A stretch of 64,000 bases of DNA from NCBI GenBank assembly GCA_031308135.1, contig JAHLJT010004567.1, forward strand, positions 33,546,213 through 33,610,212, read 5' to 3'. The stretch is from Acheta domesticus (taxonomy: Eukaryota; Arthropoda; Insecta; Orthoptera; Gryllidae). The notes beneath the pieces were generated by a model. That model did not search any database. It saw nothing but the letters and a program-made list of their open reading frames with translations, and had not been told where the DNA came from. A program made the position numbers and the translations under genes. Positions 47,050-58,324 of this stretch are shown piece after piece (the first letter of the stretch is position 1; the number at the start of each line of letters is the position of its first letter).

Positions 47050-47780
47050 AGCGAAGGGGGGGGGGCGCGGACGCGAGCGCGAGTAATCCGAGCGGCAGCA
47101 GAGACGGCGCGGACGCACGGGGCGGCGCGCGGCGGCGAGGCGGGAGCGTGGGCGTGGGCGGGGACGAGGGCGAGAGCGTGGGCGGGGGCGAGGTCGGGAG
47201 CGTGGGCCGGGGCGAGGGCGGGGGCGAGGGCGGGGGCGAGGGCGGGAGCGAGAGCGGGGGCGAGGGCGGGGGCGGGGGCGAGGGCGGGGGCGAGGGCGGG
47301 GGCGGGGGCGAGGGCGAGAGCGTGGGCGGGGGCGAGGTCGGGAGCGTGGGCCGGGGCGAGGGCGGGGGCGAGGGCGGGGGCGAGGGCGGGGAGCGAGGGC
47401 GGGGGGCGAGGGCGGGGGCGGGGGCGAGGGCGAGAGCGTGGGCGGGGGCGAGGTCGGGAGCGTGGGCCGGGGCGAGGGCGGAGGCGTCGAGGGCGGGGGC
47501 GTCGAGGGCGGGGGCGTCGAGAGCGGCGTCAAGGGCGGTGACGTAGGAGGGTATAAGAGCGGGGAAGGCGGAGGCAAGAGTGGTGGATGAGGGCGGCGGC
47601 GGGGGCGGGGGCGGCGGCGGTTGCGGCGGCGGCGGCGGTTGCGGCGGCGGGTGCGGCGGCGGGGGCGGTGGCGGCAGGGGCGGCGGCGGGGACTGGGGCG
47701 ACGATGAGGGCGAGAGCGAGGGCGAGGTTGGGAGCGTGGGCGGCGGCGAGTGCGGTGACGAGGGCGGGGAATGAGATCGG
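47050..47780. repeat. G-rich minisatellite of GGGGCGAGGGCG units
   Basis: A 6/12-bp unit based on GGGGCGAGGGCG with GAGAGCGTGG and GTCGGGAGCG variants. Larger blocks recur: GGCGAGGTCGGGAGCGTGGG appears near 47189, 47331 and 47448. Triplet GGC runs follow at 47590-47690. Six overlapping open frames on both strands (up to 572 residues) are composition artefacts. Confidence 0.9.
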
Positions 47781-47787
47781 GGAAGGC

Positions 47788-48000
47788 GAGGGCGGAGCGA
47801 GGGCGGAGCGAGGGCGGAGCGAGGGCGGAGCGAGGGCGGAGCGAGGGCGGAGCGAGGGCGGAGCGAGGGCGGAGCGAGGGCGGAGCGAGGGCGGAGCGAG
47901 GGCGGAGCGAGGGCGGAGCGAGGGCGGAGCGAGGGCGGAGCGAGGGCGGAGCGAGGGCGGAGCGAGGGCGGAGCGAGGGCGGAGCGAGGGCGGAGCGAGA
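47788..48000. repeat. 11-bp perfect tandem repeat (GAGGGCGGAGC)n
   Basis: About 19 virtually identical 11-bp units. Because 11 is not a multiple of three, every frame cycles through the same peptide. Such homogeneity points to recent expansion. Confidence 0.97.
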
Positions 48001-48640
48001 GCGAGAGCGGCGGATGATGGCAGTGGCGATGGCAGTGGCGAGGCCGGCGGCGAGGGCGTGAACGTGGGCGAGGGCGCCGGCGGGGGCGTCGAGGGCAAAG
48101 GCAAGAGCGACGAATGAGGGCGGCGGTGAGGGCGGCGGCGAGGGCGAGAGCAACGGTGAGGATGGGGTCGGGTGGGTAGCCATGAAAGCGGGCATTTGAG
48201 GACGGTAGAGGAATTCTGTGGCTGTGTCGAGGGCGACGGCGGTGACATTGAGTGTAATGGCGAGGGCGGGCAGCGTGGGAGGTGGACGGAAGGAAATGGC
48301 GAAGGTGAAGCGAGATATGCGGTGAGAGCGACAATGAGGGCAGATGCGGGCGGTGTCGAGGACAGCGGCGGTGAGGATGGCCATGGGTGAGGGCGAGTGG
48401 GCGGTGAAGGTAGTGGTGAGGGAGAGGGGAGGAAGGCCCAGAAGGCGGACGCGTGTGCGGAGACGTGGTAGATGATTTTTGAGGACAGGCAGGGATGCGG
48501 CGGAGGTGACGAGTGCAACGACGACGGCGGCGGCGGCGGAGGCGGTGGGCGGATTGTGGGAGGTAGCGAGGACGGTGGCGGTGGAGACTGCGGAGGCCGC
48601 GGGAAGGTTGACGTGGCACGCGGAGGCGGCGGGTATTTGA
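48001..48640. repeat. Degenerate G-rich minisatellite flank
   Basis: GGCGAGGGCG and GGCGGTGAGG units decay gradually towards 48640. Confidence 0.75.
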
Positions 48641-49477
48641 GGTTTCGCGAAAGCGGTTCGTTTTTCGACGGAGCTCCAGCTCTCCGTGCTTTGAGGGCTC
48701 GCACCATGCCCTTACAAACCGCTTTCACCTCGCGTATCTGAGATATACATCGCGCAAGCAACGCACACACCCAGGCCCGAGCCAATTTATCGACGACGTC
48801 GTTCCCACCACGCATTTGCCAACCCGGACCACATCCCTGCTCGCGCTGTTTCTAGAAAACATGATCGCGGTTGTATTCCTGATAAACCCGTGCCCTGCAG
48901 AATAGGTGTCCTTGCAGGTTTCAACGATCAAACCTCGACAGCCAGTCTGCTTGCTGCTATACCTTCTGCGGTCTCCATTCCTTCAGTGTCTTCGCAACTT
49001 CCCGTCTCATATCCGTTCAGAGCTTTGTTTTCCTTGTCGCCTCCCCGATACCGGTCATGTCTCACACAGCAAAACCCTTACCCCTTTCCAATGCACGGTT
49101 CAGATTCCTACCCGTTCCTCGCTTCTCTTTGCTTTCCACTACTGGAACCGCTCTTTACCACATTAACCGCAACATTTCCCGTTTCACTGCCTGTCCCACT
49201 CCTCGCTTCACATTAACCACAAAGTTTTCCAATGCACTGACCGTCCCCCTCCTCGTTACTCCGTTCATCTTCTCTTCCTCCTGCTCCTTGCCGTTTCTCG
49301 AACCTCTACCCGGGTCACCGTGCTCCACTCCGCTCACCGGCCCGCCCCTCCCAAACTTCCCCTCCCCCCTGTCCCGCTCTCTCACCTGAGATCTCCGGTG
49401 CTGCACACGTCGTGCACACGTTCTGCACAGGTCGTTCCCGAAGCTGCGCTCCAGTGTGCTTGGGCATCATCACCGGT
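48641..49477. other. Pyrimidine-rich unique-looking stretch, no gene recognised
   Basis: Mixed composition with overlapping plus-strand frames (48890-49389). Similar phrases recur (CACATTAACC near 49160 and 49208; CCAATGCACG and CCAATGCACTG near 49088 and 49230), suggesting an old loose repeat. The sequence resumes at 50040 on the other side of SINE-A. I find no domain. Confidence 0.4.
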
Positions 49478-50039
49478 TTGATTGATTGACTGTTCGTGAA
49501 TCCGGGCGCGTCAACTACAGAAGTCATCAGTCCCGGAAGTGTAGCGCGTGCTTTCCCTCGTGGGTGGCGGCGATCTTTCCCCGCTGGATGGGGAAATCCG
49601 GCGCCGACCTAATGTCGAGTAGCAGGATTTTCCCATATTTAGGTATCTCCCCCTAGCGGGGCACCGCCCCAGCCGGTATAAGCTCTAAACTCCCGACCGG
49701 TCTCCAGGCATGTGTGGTAGTGTAGTGCATGTGAGTGTAAGTGTATGTGTAAGAGAAGAGAATAAGACAAGGATGAGGAAGGAAATATCGCGCGAGGTCC
49801 GTGGCCCGTTTGTTAGGGTCCTGCTCCGGCATTCGCCTGGTGTTGATCGGAGATACCACGGAAAACTACCGACCAGAGCAGTCGGCCGCTAGAATTCTCC
49901 TCCAGACTGCGACTGAATTCGACCTAGCTGAAAAGCTAGGGTCGAAAATCATACCGCCGCCGGGATTCGAACCTAGGACCTTCCGGTCAGACGGACTGCA
50001 GTGACATCAGTTGATGCACTAAGCCATCTCTCCCGGTCT
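49478..50039 (-). mobile_element. SINE-A, full-length copy with target duplications
   Basis: The best copy, 562 bp. In reverse it has an A box TGGCTTAGTGCA (50015-50026), a perfect B box GGTTCGAATCC (49963-49973), the hairpin CCTAGCT/AGCTAGG (49923-49940), a pyrimidine-rich middle, a GC-rich 3' domain and a (CAAT)n-type tail at 49478-49487. The 9-bp sequence ATCACCGGT lies at both borders (49469-49477 and 50040-50048), the duplication made on insertion. Pol III would be expected to transcribe it; movement would need a LINE partner. Open frames on it are shadows. Confidence 0.92.
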
Positions 50040-50480
50040 ATCACCGGTGTTATCATGTTTACCGACGACGCTTCCATCCCCACTTGCTCCCGAGGCGCCA
50101 GCTCTCGCCGGGTCTCCAGGCTCCGTCCAACCTCTCTGCCGTTCCCCCACACCTCGCGGTCCAACACAGTCACCGCTGCTTTAGCGGGGAGAAGAGCGTA
50201 TTCGTTCAGCGGTTTTCTTCGTTCTGTGCCTGATTCCTCCCTCGACCCAAAGCTATCAGCCGTCCGCCCCCCCACCCGACACTTTCCATTCAGCGGAGCC
50301 GACCCTTGCTGACCGTTGCGATGCGCTCCTCCGAACACAGCGATACCGATTGGTGCGACCGCCTTTTTTTTCCCCCAATACTTCCATAACCCATCTCGTA
50401 GCGGTTCCCGATTCGTTCTTCTTTTTCTCGTTTCATCTGACCTCACTCCAGGCTTCCTAAATTTCCTGCCTGTTTTTCTG
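50040..50480. other. Continuation of the sequence split by SINE-A
   Basis: After the target duplication the pyrimidine-rich sequence of 49.4 kb goes on. A 103-residue plus-strand frame and a 178-residue minus-strand frame overlap; neither is recognised. Confidence 0.4.
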
Positions 50481-50495
50481 ATGTGGCAATAATAA

Positions 50496-50537
50496 CTATT
50501 GAGAATCAATGTTCATATTAATTTAAATTCTCAATAG
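50496..50537. repeat. Hairpin with 11-bp stem
   Basis: CTATTGAGAAT and ATTCTCAATAG are perfect complements 20 bp apart. The role is unknown. Confidence 0.6.
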
Positions 50538-51649
50538 AATATAAGTTATAAGAGTAATATGAACCAATAATTTCGCATCTGGGAACTATTTTGTTGATTA
50601 GTAATTTGATTTTGTTTTTTCTTGTAAGTCTCTCATCAGTTGTATTGAAAACATGTTACGTCAAATAAAATCAGTTATAACCGAATTTGAAGATATTGAT
50701 ATGCTCTGACAATAACTTATTCTTCAATACATTTTTATACAGTTAAAATACAACCTCAATTAATTCTGATTTAAAATCTGGTAGACACTACGAAACATGA
50801 AACATGCAATTCATTCAAATAAAAAAATCATATGCTAATTCACACAAATTAAATATTTACATCTTGAAAATATACGTTCTACGAACTAAGTAACTTTATG
50901 TCTGCGTGCGAGTTTTTCTCCACATTTTTCTCTCTTTTGGAAAATAACACGATTCTGTATATTTTTTTTCACTTTGGACACCACGTGCATATTTTTGGGC
51001 GGTGGAGGAAAGAGATGTCTGCTTTAGAAGGCAAATGTGACAGGCAGGTGTGTCCCATGTCACGAGTGCAAATGGTATGTAACATCCTCAACTGCAGTGA
51101 AACAACCTGGACACGATGCGTAATTATTATGCAACGCTCTTGGCTGCGGCGGCCGAGCTCCACTTTACTCGGACAGCTCAGAAGCACTAGTAGGGAAGTC
51201 ACCGTCAAAATAATCCGCTCACGGCACATTAACGTTTCTTCTCTTCCAACCGCTTTTAAATTTTAATTACTTAACAAATCGAAAACAAGTAATTGACTTC
51301 AGTGAGAAGTCAGTTGCCCCTGTGAGAAATGTGGACTGCTACAATTTTTTTATTGGACCATTTATTATAAAATATCACATTTCAGTTGGAAGAAAGTTGG
51401 CAAGTTATACAATGGTTATTAAAAACAATATCAACAATGAAAACGAAGATGAATTTGTATTGACTTTGTGTGATTGGTTTTTAATTTTTTTATATTTCTT
51501 TTTATTTATCCCTCTTTATTTATTTTCGTTTTAATACACGCATATTATTAATATTTATTTTTTGGCGTACTATTTTATAAAACATACGACTTGACTTTCA
51601 TTGCTGTCGTTCGTTAAGTCGTTACACGAAATAATTAAACGATGGAAGA
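50538..51649. other. AT-rich stretch, nothing recognised
   Basis: A 122-residue plus-strand frame (50898-51266) has an overlapping minus-strand frame and no known domain. Confidence 0.45.
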
Positions 51650-52470
51650 GAACGGTTTGATAGATCAGCGAACGCCGCTTAATAAAATTTATCCGACGAG
51701 AGAAATATCTAGAGCATACGAGCTGATCAAGATACAAAAGTATAATTTCCCTACAAGGCTAGTTGTATCATTAACAGGTACACCGTAGTTTACACACTCT
51801 AAGTTTCAAATCAAACTGCTAAAACCACTCCTAAAAGTTAATGAGGAATATGTTTTGAAGATTAGTTTTAAACAAACGAATCGTTTAAAACTCTTTTAGA
51901 ACCTTCAAAGTTCGAGATTTGTTTCTGGGTTGTTATTGGAATGTTTCCTTACATCCCTCACAACTGAATATTAGAATCATTGAAAGAATACATAATGCGG
52001 GTTCCAAATATTTCGTTTCTTTTTAAAGAAATTTTGATTTTTATTGAAAATTGTCTTCTTAATAATATAAAATTTGTTATCGAAAATTTCATCTAAAAGC
52101 AGTTAAAAGGAATCCGGAAGGTAGAACAAACTATTTAACCTCGTTTCCCATCTTGTTCCTCAAAAGATACGTAGATGACATTCTAGAAGTCGTACATTGA
52201 GGTAATATTGATTTTTATAACTTAAATTTGCATTATAATGAATTAACCATAATACGGGTCTGCAATTCACATTAAAAACAATCCGAGAACATTTCAGTTA
52301 ACTTTCTCGATTTAACTTAACCATAGAAGGGAATACTCTTATCACCAACTGGTATACGAAGAAATCATCCTTTGATGGTGTTTTTTAAAATTACATTTCC
52401 TCCCACCCATACAAAATGTTCGCATTTTTGAAATTTTCGATTTATCAAATTGTTGACATTATCTAGAAAT
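51650..52470 (+). pseudogene. Decayed Penelope-like element reverse transcriptase
   Basis: Blocks of a Penelope-type reverse transcriptase appear in the right order, broken by stops and shifts. From 51681 the frame reads NKIYPTREISRAYELIKIQK, then RLVVSLTGTP, then THSKFQIKLLKPLL, like the fingers/palm start. LLNNIKFVIENFI follows near 52050. The catalytic block RYVDDI is intact (52165-52182). FLDLT (52303-52317) and WYTKKSSFDG (52350-52379) match the conserved blocks after the palm. A GIY-YIG endonuclease part was not seen. The copy is dead. It supports reading the hammerhead-like motifs elsewhere as Penelope ends. Confidence 0.8.
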
Positions 52471-52499
52471 GAATTGGCTAGACTTCACTGTAATTGTTG

Positions 52500-52795
52500 A
52501 ATTGATTGTTTTATGATTACGATCGCAATATTTTGACAGGTCTCCGCGGTGTTGTCCCAGTGAAAAACTGCCTTTGCCGTCTCCACCATGGGACACGTAC
52601 GTTTTCCGGCGCGTCATCCCGACACTCCGACATCCCACCCCCACCCCCTTCGCCACCCTTCTGGGAGCAGCGCATACGGACGCATGTGTGCGCCAGGGAT
52701 ATGCGCGACAGTTGACTGCTGTCGCCCGCAATTATGGGACGCATCTGCGCGCAGCGCGTCGCACGAGAAAAAAAAAGATCGCGCTACGTTAGCTC
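52500..52795. other. CpG-rich patch
   Basis: CpG-rich sequence with GGACACGTACGTTTTCCGGC and CCCGCAATTATGGGACGC (52725-52742). Five overlapping frames on both strands are mutual shadows. Confidence 0.4.
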
Positions 52796-52799
52796 CGCG

Positions 52800-52905
52800 A
52801 ATACACCGTTGCCTCTGCAGCATCATAGTCTGCGAGGTTCTAGGATTTGAGTACCGACGGGGGTGAATTTTTATCACAAGCTACGTGGCTAGTTGAATAT
52901 AGCCC
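52800..52905 (+). mobile_element. SINE-A head fragment
   Basis: GAGGTTCTAGGATTTGAGTA (decayed B box) then GACGGGGGTGAATTTTTATC and GGCTAGTTGAATATAGCC match the first 110 bp of SINE-A as in the copy at 14530. Confidence 0.55.
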
Positions 52906-54224
52906 AGTATGGACGAGAATTATATTGGCCACCATTCTATTGCTTTTATTGGTAGTTTTGCATGATTTTTTAGGTCTACTCTGCTTTGCGGTGAAAGGAA
53001 AACGCTGTTTATAATGCATACGAGATTGTAGCATTCTATTCTCGATTAACGGTATAATTTGCTTTAAACTTGTGTTATATCAATATTACCAATTTGCACA
53101 ATCCGAATACGTTGGGAGTACGAAATGCATCATTCACTACGGGACAGTTATTGTTGCTTTACCGTTGTGAATTCAAGTAGCAAGTTACTAATGCCAATTT
53201 ACCTGCAGAAATGAAGAATGAATAGAGAAATCTTCTTATTTACTAACATTTCCTTCCTTTGCTATCCAATTCTTCAGATTATGATTTTCTCGTAACAACT
53301 TCGCGATTATTTCATTCATAAAATTATATAATACTTGGTCATTTACAAAATGTCTTATGTCACTAAACATCACTGAGGAAATGTATTTTGATACCAATTT
53401 ATCTGATAATTTACCAAAAATTTTACTTTTTACAATTTATCTAATACTTTACTTTGGTAAGGTGATAATGGATTATATCTCTACAGTTTTCATCGAGAAG
53501 TCACGTGTCAACACCAGAAGAGCGTGTGGTAAAGACACTGTAGTTGAGTGGGGGAACAAAATTCGCAGAACAAAAAAATGAAAAAAACGAACAAAAGTTT
53601 CCTCTGTGATCATAAAGTGGGGCCAAAATGGGCGCTGGAAAACTCGAAAGATGTTCTTTGGATCCTTTATATTTATAAAACTATTTGAATTTAAGATAGA
53701 CACAATAGAGTTCCATTTGTTTTCCATAGAGTTGCATAGTGACGTAAAGTGCATAGTGACGTAAACTTTACACTGTGCGCCGGTTGTTGTTCTAAAATAT
53801 TGTATAATAATTTGGCCTAATCGAAATTTTCTGTAGAATGTTCAGATAAAGAATTCATGTGAACGAAAATCAGAATATTCTTCAAGAGCTATCTGATTGG
53901 AGGAAGATCATGAATTGGATAGTTACAGTGACAGTAAACGAATGTTGAAAATATAGACGACCATCATAACGATACTGGATCGAAACAAGATCTTTTTGAT
54001 ATTAAATACGAACGTTTACCAACGGATATATTTTTTGGTGGTAAATACTATTCTTAGATATTATAATGCGACATAAAATTCCATTGTTCTCAATTTTTTT
54101 GATTTTTTCAAGAGTCATTGAATGTCGTAAAATTTACGACACGCGCCTGCTGGTGTGAACATTTTACGCGCGCCCGCTGGAAGGTTAATGATACACACAG
54201 ACGGACGTAAGAACACATACAAAG
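52906..54224. other. AT-rich stretch with small repeats
   Basis: GCATAGTGACGTAAA occurs twice in a row near 53734 and 53751, and GTCGTAAAATTTACGAC (54124-54140) is a near-perfect palindrome followed by two TTTACG...GCGCC(T/C)GCTGG phrases. No gene was recognised. Confidence 0.45.
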
Positions 54225-54535
54225 GTCAATTCAGTTCAGTGATGCCTTATTTTACGTGACGAGACTCAGGCCATGAGGCCCGCTCTTCCGCCTGACCACG
54301 CAAATTTTGCTAAGCTCCTTTCACCAACTAGCAGGGAAAGACGTTATTACTTGGCCGACGAAACTGACTACTTTAAATTAGCTCGAAGGCTTCATTTAGG
54401 CTCGAGGATCTTTTACATGCAGTGAATATACAACATGGGATAGGAAGGCGTACGAGGGATTTTTCGCGCTTAAAAAATCCACGGCTTCGATCGGAATCGA
54501 ACTCACAATGTCAGGCCGAAGGTTGAATTGAACTA
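54225..54535 (-). mobile_element. tRNA-derived SINE (family D), copy 2
   Basis: In reverse it has a B-box-like AGTTCGATTCC (54493-54503), CCGTGGATTTTTTAAGCGCG, CGTACGCCTTCC, TCCCATGTTGTATATTCACT and a tail of CTGAACTGAATT at 54230-54241. Block order equals the copy at 32800-33155. Confidence 0.7.
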
Positions 54536-54860
54536 TCGCGACGTAGAAACAAAAACACAGCACAGGTTATGCGTTACTCACCAGGAGTTTTACGAAAGCA
54601 AGCCTTCATCGCATGTACCTCTGCGGGGCAACTTCGCTCCGAGGCTTCACCCTTCGCGCCTGTTCACCTCCCACCCCCGCCGGCCTCTCCGCACTTCGTA
54701 TCAGCCCGCTCCACCCCCAAGTCGATAGAGCCAAGTCGATATCGGGGGCAGCGGTGCAGACTCGCTCTCTGATCGAGCGTTGCGCGAAGGCGGGCGTTGG
54801 AAAAGGGGACGGAGTAGAATGGAGCGGCGCTGTGCATAGCGTTGCAGACGGGTGAGGTTA
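54536..54860. other. GC-rich patch
   Basis: Moderately CpG-rich sequence with several short overlapping frames on both strands. No domain recognised. Confidence 0.4.
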
Positions 54861-55855
54861 AACGGATCAAGTGGGATACTGTAAAGGAAAGGGCATAAAA
54901 CTCGCGATACAAGGAAATAGATTCAATCCAAACTGAATGTGTGTTCAACTTGTCATGCAAATGTCTTGTAATTTTGATGTTCATTGCAACCCAAAGACAT
55001 GTGGTCCAAGAGAGTTTTTATTTCTTTTCGTACTGATTGAAAATTATTTGTCACAGAGGCAAACAGAAAGTTTCTTTAGATTTCGTTTGAGTTTTCGGCG
55101 AATGGTTTTAAGACGTCATGAATATTTTTCTTGTCAGTTGTCGATCAACTCTTGCTAAATGTGTGCCTCCAAAATTCCGATTATCTGTGTAAAGAAATTG
55201 ATCTATTTATATTCATTATTTAATTATGATTAATTATACTATGATACATATTTGAGAGCACAGCTGAAGGCACTAGCTTTTCAAATTAGTCTAGAAACAT
55301 ATTGGAACATGTTGGGGAAGATCAAACGCGCAGAAAAGTACAGAATGCCTGACGAGTATTGAATTTTGGTTTGAGAGAGGAAGATCGGAAAATGTACGTT
55401 AATTAGGGAAAAATTCAGAGAATAGTGATTCATTTATCAAGAAATAATCTAAATATTTTATTTTAATGTATTAGTGGAACATGAACTAATTTGTATTGAA
55501 TAATTAGTAATATATCTCCCGAATGCTTCAAATTTTAAATGAAAAATAAAATTCAATGAAATATTATTTTCGTTATTTTGGGATAATATTGTCTTTAATA
55601 AGCCACAAAACAGAAAGAACACTTTCTCCAAAGAGATTTTTCATTCCCAATCACTAGCGAGAAGAGATTGACGACCTTTCCACACCTGACTACTTTATTT
55701 CTGATTAGACGCCCAACTAGTTTCATTATTTTTTAACTCTACACTTTTCCTCCTACCTCACATCAATTTTAGATTAAACTCTTTTCTTCTTTTAAGCAAT
55801 TAATTTGTACCTACACCGTCGTAAGTTTTTCGCAAATTCGTAAAAAGAAAAACAG
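54861..55855. other. AT-rich stretch, nothing recognised
   Basis: No recognised feature. Confidence 0.5.
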
Positions 55856-56160
55856 GGGTCGAGAGGAGCCAGTGAAAGCAGGCGTCTGGTAACGACAGCC
55901 TCGAGAATCGGCAGCGGTGGAGCCGCCGCTTCGTTGGGGGGGGGGTGATGGCCGGGGAAGAGTGGGGGAAGGGTGGGGGAAGGGTGGGGGAAGGGCGCTG
56001 ATTTATAAAAACGCCGGGCGCTAACGTCGCCAGCCGGCTTAGCGCCAGGTAATGAATGTGATAGGGAGGGCGGACTCGGGACCCCTTGCTTCCCGTCCTC
56101 TCCCCCGCTCCGCCCCGCCCCGGACCGCACCGCGCTGCGCTGCACACTGGGCCGAAAGGG
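55856..56160. other. CpG island with short G-rich repeat
   Basis: (GGGTGGGGGAA)n, about four units near 55955-55997, is followed by GATTTATAAAAACGCCGGGC and C-rich sequence. The TTTATAAAAA could be a TATA box, but no start site is confirmed. Confidence 0.45.
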
Positions 56161-56412
56161 TCAGATGCACCAAGAAAGAAAAATAAGTTGGTAGATTTAG
56201 TATAATTAATTTATTTCTTATCACATCAACACAAGATCAAGGGCAACTTATAAATAGTTTATAATTATTTTTAAAAAACGATACAATTCAGTGTTTTTTG
56301 TAAACAGGTTCTACAGATTTTATTCCTTTTTTAGATTCTTCTTGTTTGTTTCTTATTTTCCTGTAGATTTTGGCATCCGACTGGGCGTAATTTTACGAAA
56401 GTAAATCACCTG
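56161..56412. other. AT-rich spacer
   Basis: No recognised feature. Confidence 0.5.
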
Positions 56413-56450
<38 letters not shown>

Positions 56451-56451
56451 T
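56413..56451. repeat. (TAA)n microsatellite
   Basis: About 13 perfect units. Confidence 0.95.
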
Positions 56452-56960
56452 TGGCCAGTTGAAGTTGTGAACAGTAGGTAATAACATAATACTTTTACTA
56501 GTGGAGTGGATAACAGCTCGAATATTGGTTTTCTATAAACTACGACTAATATAAAACATTTGCGTTTATTTACGAAATTTGTTAGAAGACATTTCTTCAG
56601 AATGGGTTAAAATGATCTGTAATATACATCAGTTGAAACAAATATTGCAAATGTCCTATTCACGTTTATGATGAATATGAACGTCAAACGTGAATAGAAA
56701 CATTGAAAAAGGTGAAGAAACAGTGACTTTTCTTTTATGTAGTTTAATTGTAAGTTATTCAGTCTAACCAATATACATTAAATCTCGGAGAAAATGAAAA
56801 CTTCTGTCAAATAATAATGTTTGTGTAAGACAGATATTAGAATTAAGGGTCGTTTAACAATGAAATTTCAACACATTAAACAATTCACTGTTTTAATTTC
56901 CATTTTTCTTGTGTTGTACGGTATTTACTGGTCAGATAAAAATCATATTTACGCTAATTC
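56452..56960. other. AT-rich stretch, nothing recognised
   Basis: No recognised feature. Confidence 0.5.
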
Positions 56961-56964
56961 GTAG

Positions 56965-57378
56965 GCTGAGGTGTCATACGGCATCAATTGATACCATTGC
57001 AGTTTCTCTAAATTGGAGGTCCTAGGGTTCGAGTCCCGACGGTGGGAAGATTTTTGACACTAGCTAGATCGAATTCCGCCTCTCTCTGGAGAAGAATTTT
57101 AGAGACCGGCGGCTCTGATTGGTAATTTAACGTGATTTTTCCGATCAATACAACTCGAATGCCGAAGCAGTACTCTCACAAACGGGGACGGACCATGCAT
57201 GTACTTTTCTTCGTCTTCCTTGTCCTAACCTCACTCTTCACTCCCTCACACTCTTACTACTACATGCACTACACTATCACACATCTCGGGAGACCTGTGG
57301 GGAGCTTTGAGCTTTTGGTGGCTGGGGAGGTACCTGGTTGGGGAAAACTCTCAAAAGCGATGTAGACCTACCTAACAA
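56965..57378 (+). mobile_element. SINE-A copy, left arm of an inverted pair
   Basis: A tRNA-like head with a perfect B box GGTTCGAGTCC (57027-57037) leads into the shared body (GGAGAAGAATTTTAGAGACC, ACAAACGGGGACGGACCATG, CTCGGGAGACCTGTGGGGAG). It stops near GGGGAAAACTCTCAAAAGCG without a tail and runs into a reversed SINE-A head. Confidence 0.8.
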
Positions 57379-57379
57379 G

Positions 57380-57488
57380 ATGGTGTCGAAAATCCTGCCC
57401 CCACCGTCGGGACTCGAACTTCAGGACCTCACGGTCAGAGGCAGAGCAATAAAATGAGTTGATGCCCTGAGACACCTCTCTGGAGTGA
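57380..57488 (-). mobile_element. SINE-A head, right arm of an inverted pair
   Basis: In reverse: GAGAGGTGTCTCAGGGCATC (A-box part), B box AGTTCGAGTCC (57410-57420), GACGGTGGGGGCAGGATTTT. Only the first 110 bp or so is present, in the opposite direction to the neighbour at 56965-57378. Confidence 0.75.
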
Positions 57489-57515
57489 GCGTCTCTTGTT
57501 TGGGCCCACAACAGT

Positions 57516-57775
57516 CCCTAGGTATAGAGAGTAGCGCTTTCCATTGTTCCACTGATCCTGCCATTTTATGTCCCGTTGTCAAGAGAATTGAAACTGAGTG
57601 GAATTCTCTGTTTTGAGAACCTTGAATCTACCCCAAACAAATATTAACACTCTTGAAAATCTTTATAATGTCACCAACTGTTATAATTTCCCTTGAGTTA
57701 CTGTTTGGTGCTTGACGGGGTTGTTGGTTGGTGGATATTACATGGCGGCGGTTGCGCTTCTCTCTATATCCATGG
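57516..57775. mobile_element. Inverted-repeat element, copy 1
   Basis: The left end CCCTAGGTATAGAGAGTAGC and the right end, in reverse CCATGGATATAGAGAGAAGC, are alike over about 21 bases. The body (CCATTTTATGTCC, TTGTCAAGAGAATTG, ACCAACTGTTATAATTTCC) recurs in the copy at 58012-58473. The 260-bp element has no coding capacity. CAGT flanks both ends and may be a 4-bp target duplication. Confidence 0.7.
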
Positions 57776-58011
57776 CAGTGTTGTCAAGGTCGATGCCACG
57801 AGCGGGAGTCCGGGGCACGAGTGCCACGACGAAATCGTCTCTCTTCGCAGTTCATAACCCCGCCGCAAGAGACAACGCCACCACTATTGTAAAACAGCGG
57901 CGTTACTAATAGTTTCCTCTCCCGATGATAGTGGCACAGAGAAGCTCGTGGCATAGCCGCGAGGCGTGCCACTGCCGCCAGTAGAAGACCTGCCGCCAGT
58001 AGACACCACTG
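57776..58011. other. GC-moderate spacer between two sister elements
   Basis: Contains an 18-bp near-tandem repeat, CTGCCGCCAGTAGA, starting near 57972 and 57990. No gene recognised. Confidence 0.4.
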
Positions 58012-58285
58012 CCTTAGACACAGAGAGTAGCACACTCCATTGTACCACCGATCCCGCCATTTTATGTCCAGTTGTCAAGAGAATTGGAACTCTATTATGT
58101 TCTGTGTGTTAAGTACCATGAATCTATCCCAAATCAATATTAATAATCTTAAACATCTTCATAACGTCACCAATTGTTATAATTTCCTTCAGCCTCTGAA
58201 TACTGCCTGGTGGGAGTATCGGGTGAGAGGATATTAAATATATATTAGTATATAATTTGCTAGTTATATTACCTTATTCTTATTG

Positions 58286-58324
<39 letters not shown>

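Noticed and set aside
46901..48815. Minus-strand open frames of 572, 454 and 428 residues, Pro/Ser/Arg-rich
   Set aside because: They overlap in different frames over G-rich 6-, 11- and 12-bp repeats. A GNDVVDKLARAW phrase near 48780 recalled the end of an RNase H domain, but nothing around it supports that.
57516..58225. LTR pair suggested by the direct repeat of about 180 bp (57520-57700 and 58018-58200)
   Set aside because: Each repeat has its own inverted ends, no primer-binding site or polypurine tract lies between them, and the spacer is only about 240 bp, so two separate inverted-repeat elements fit better.
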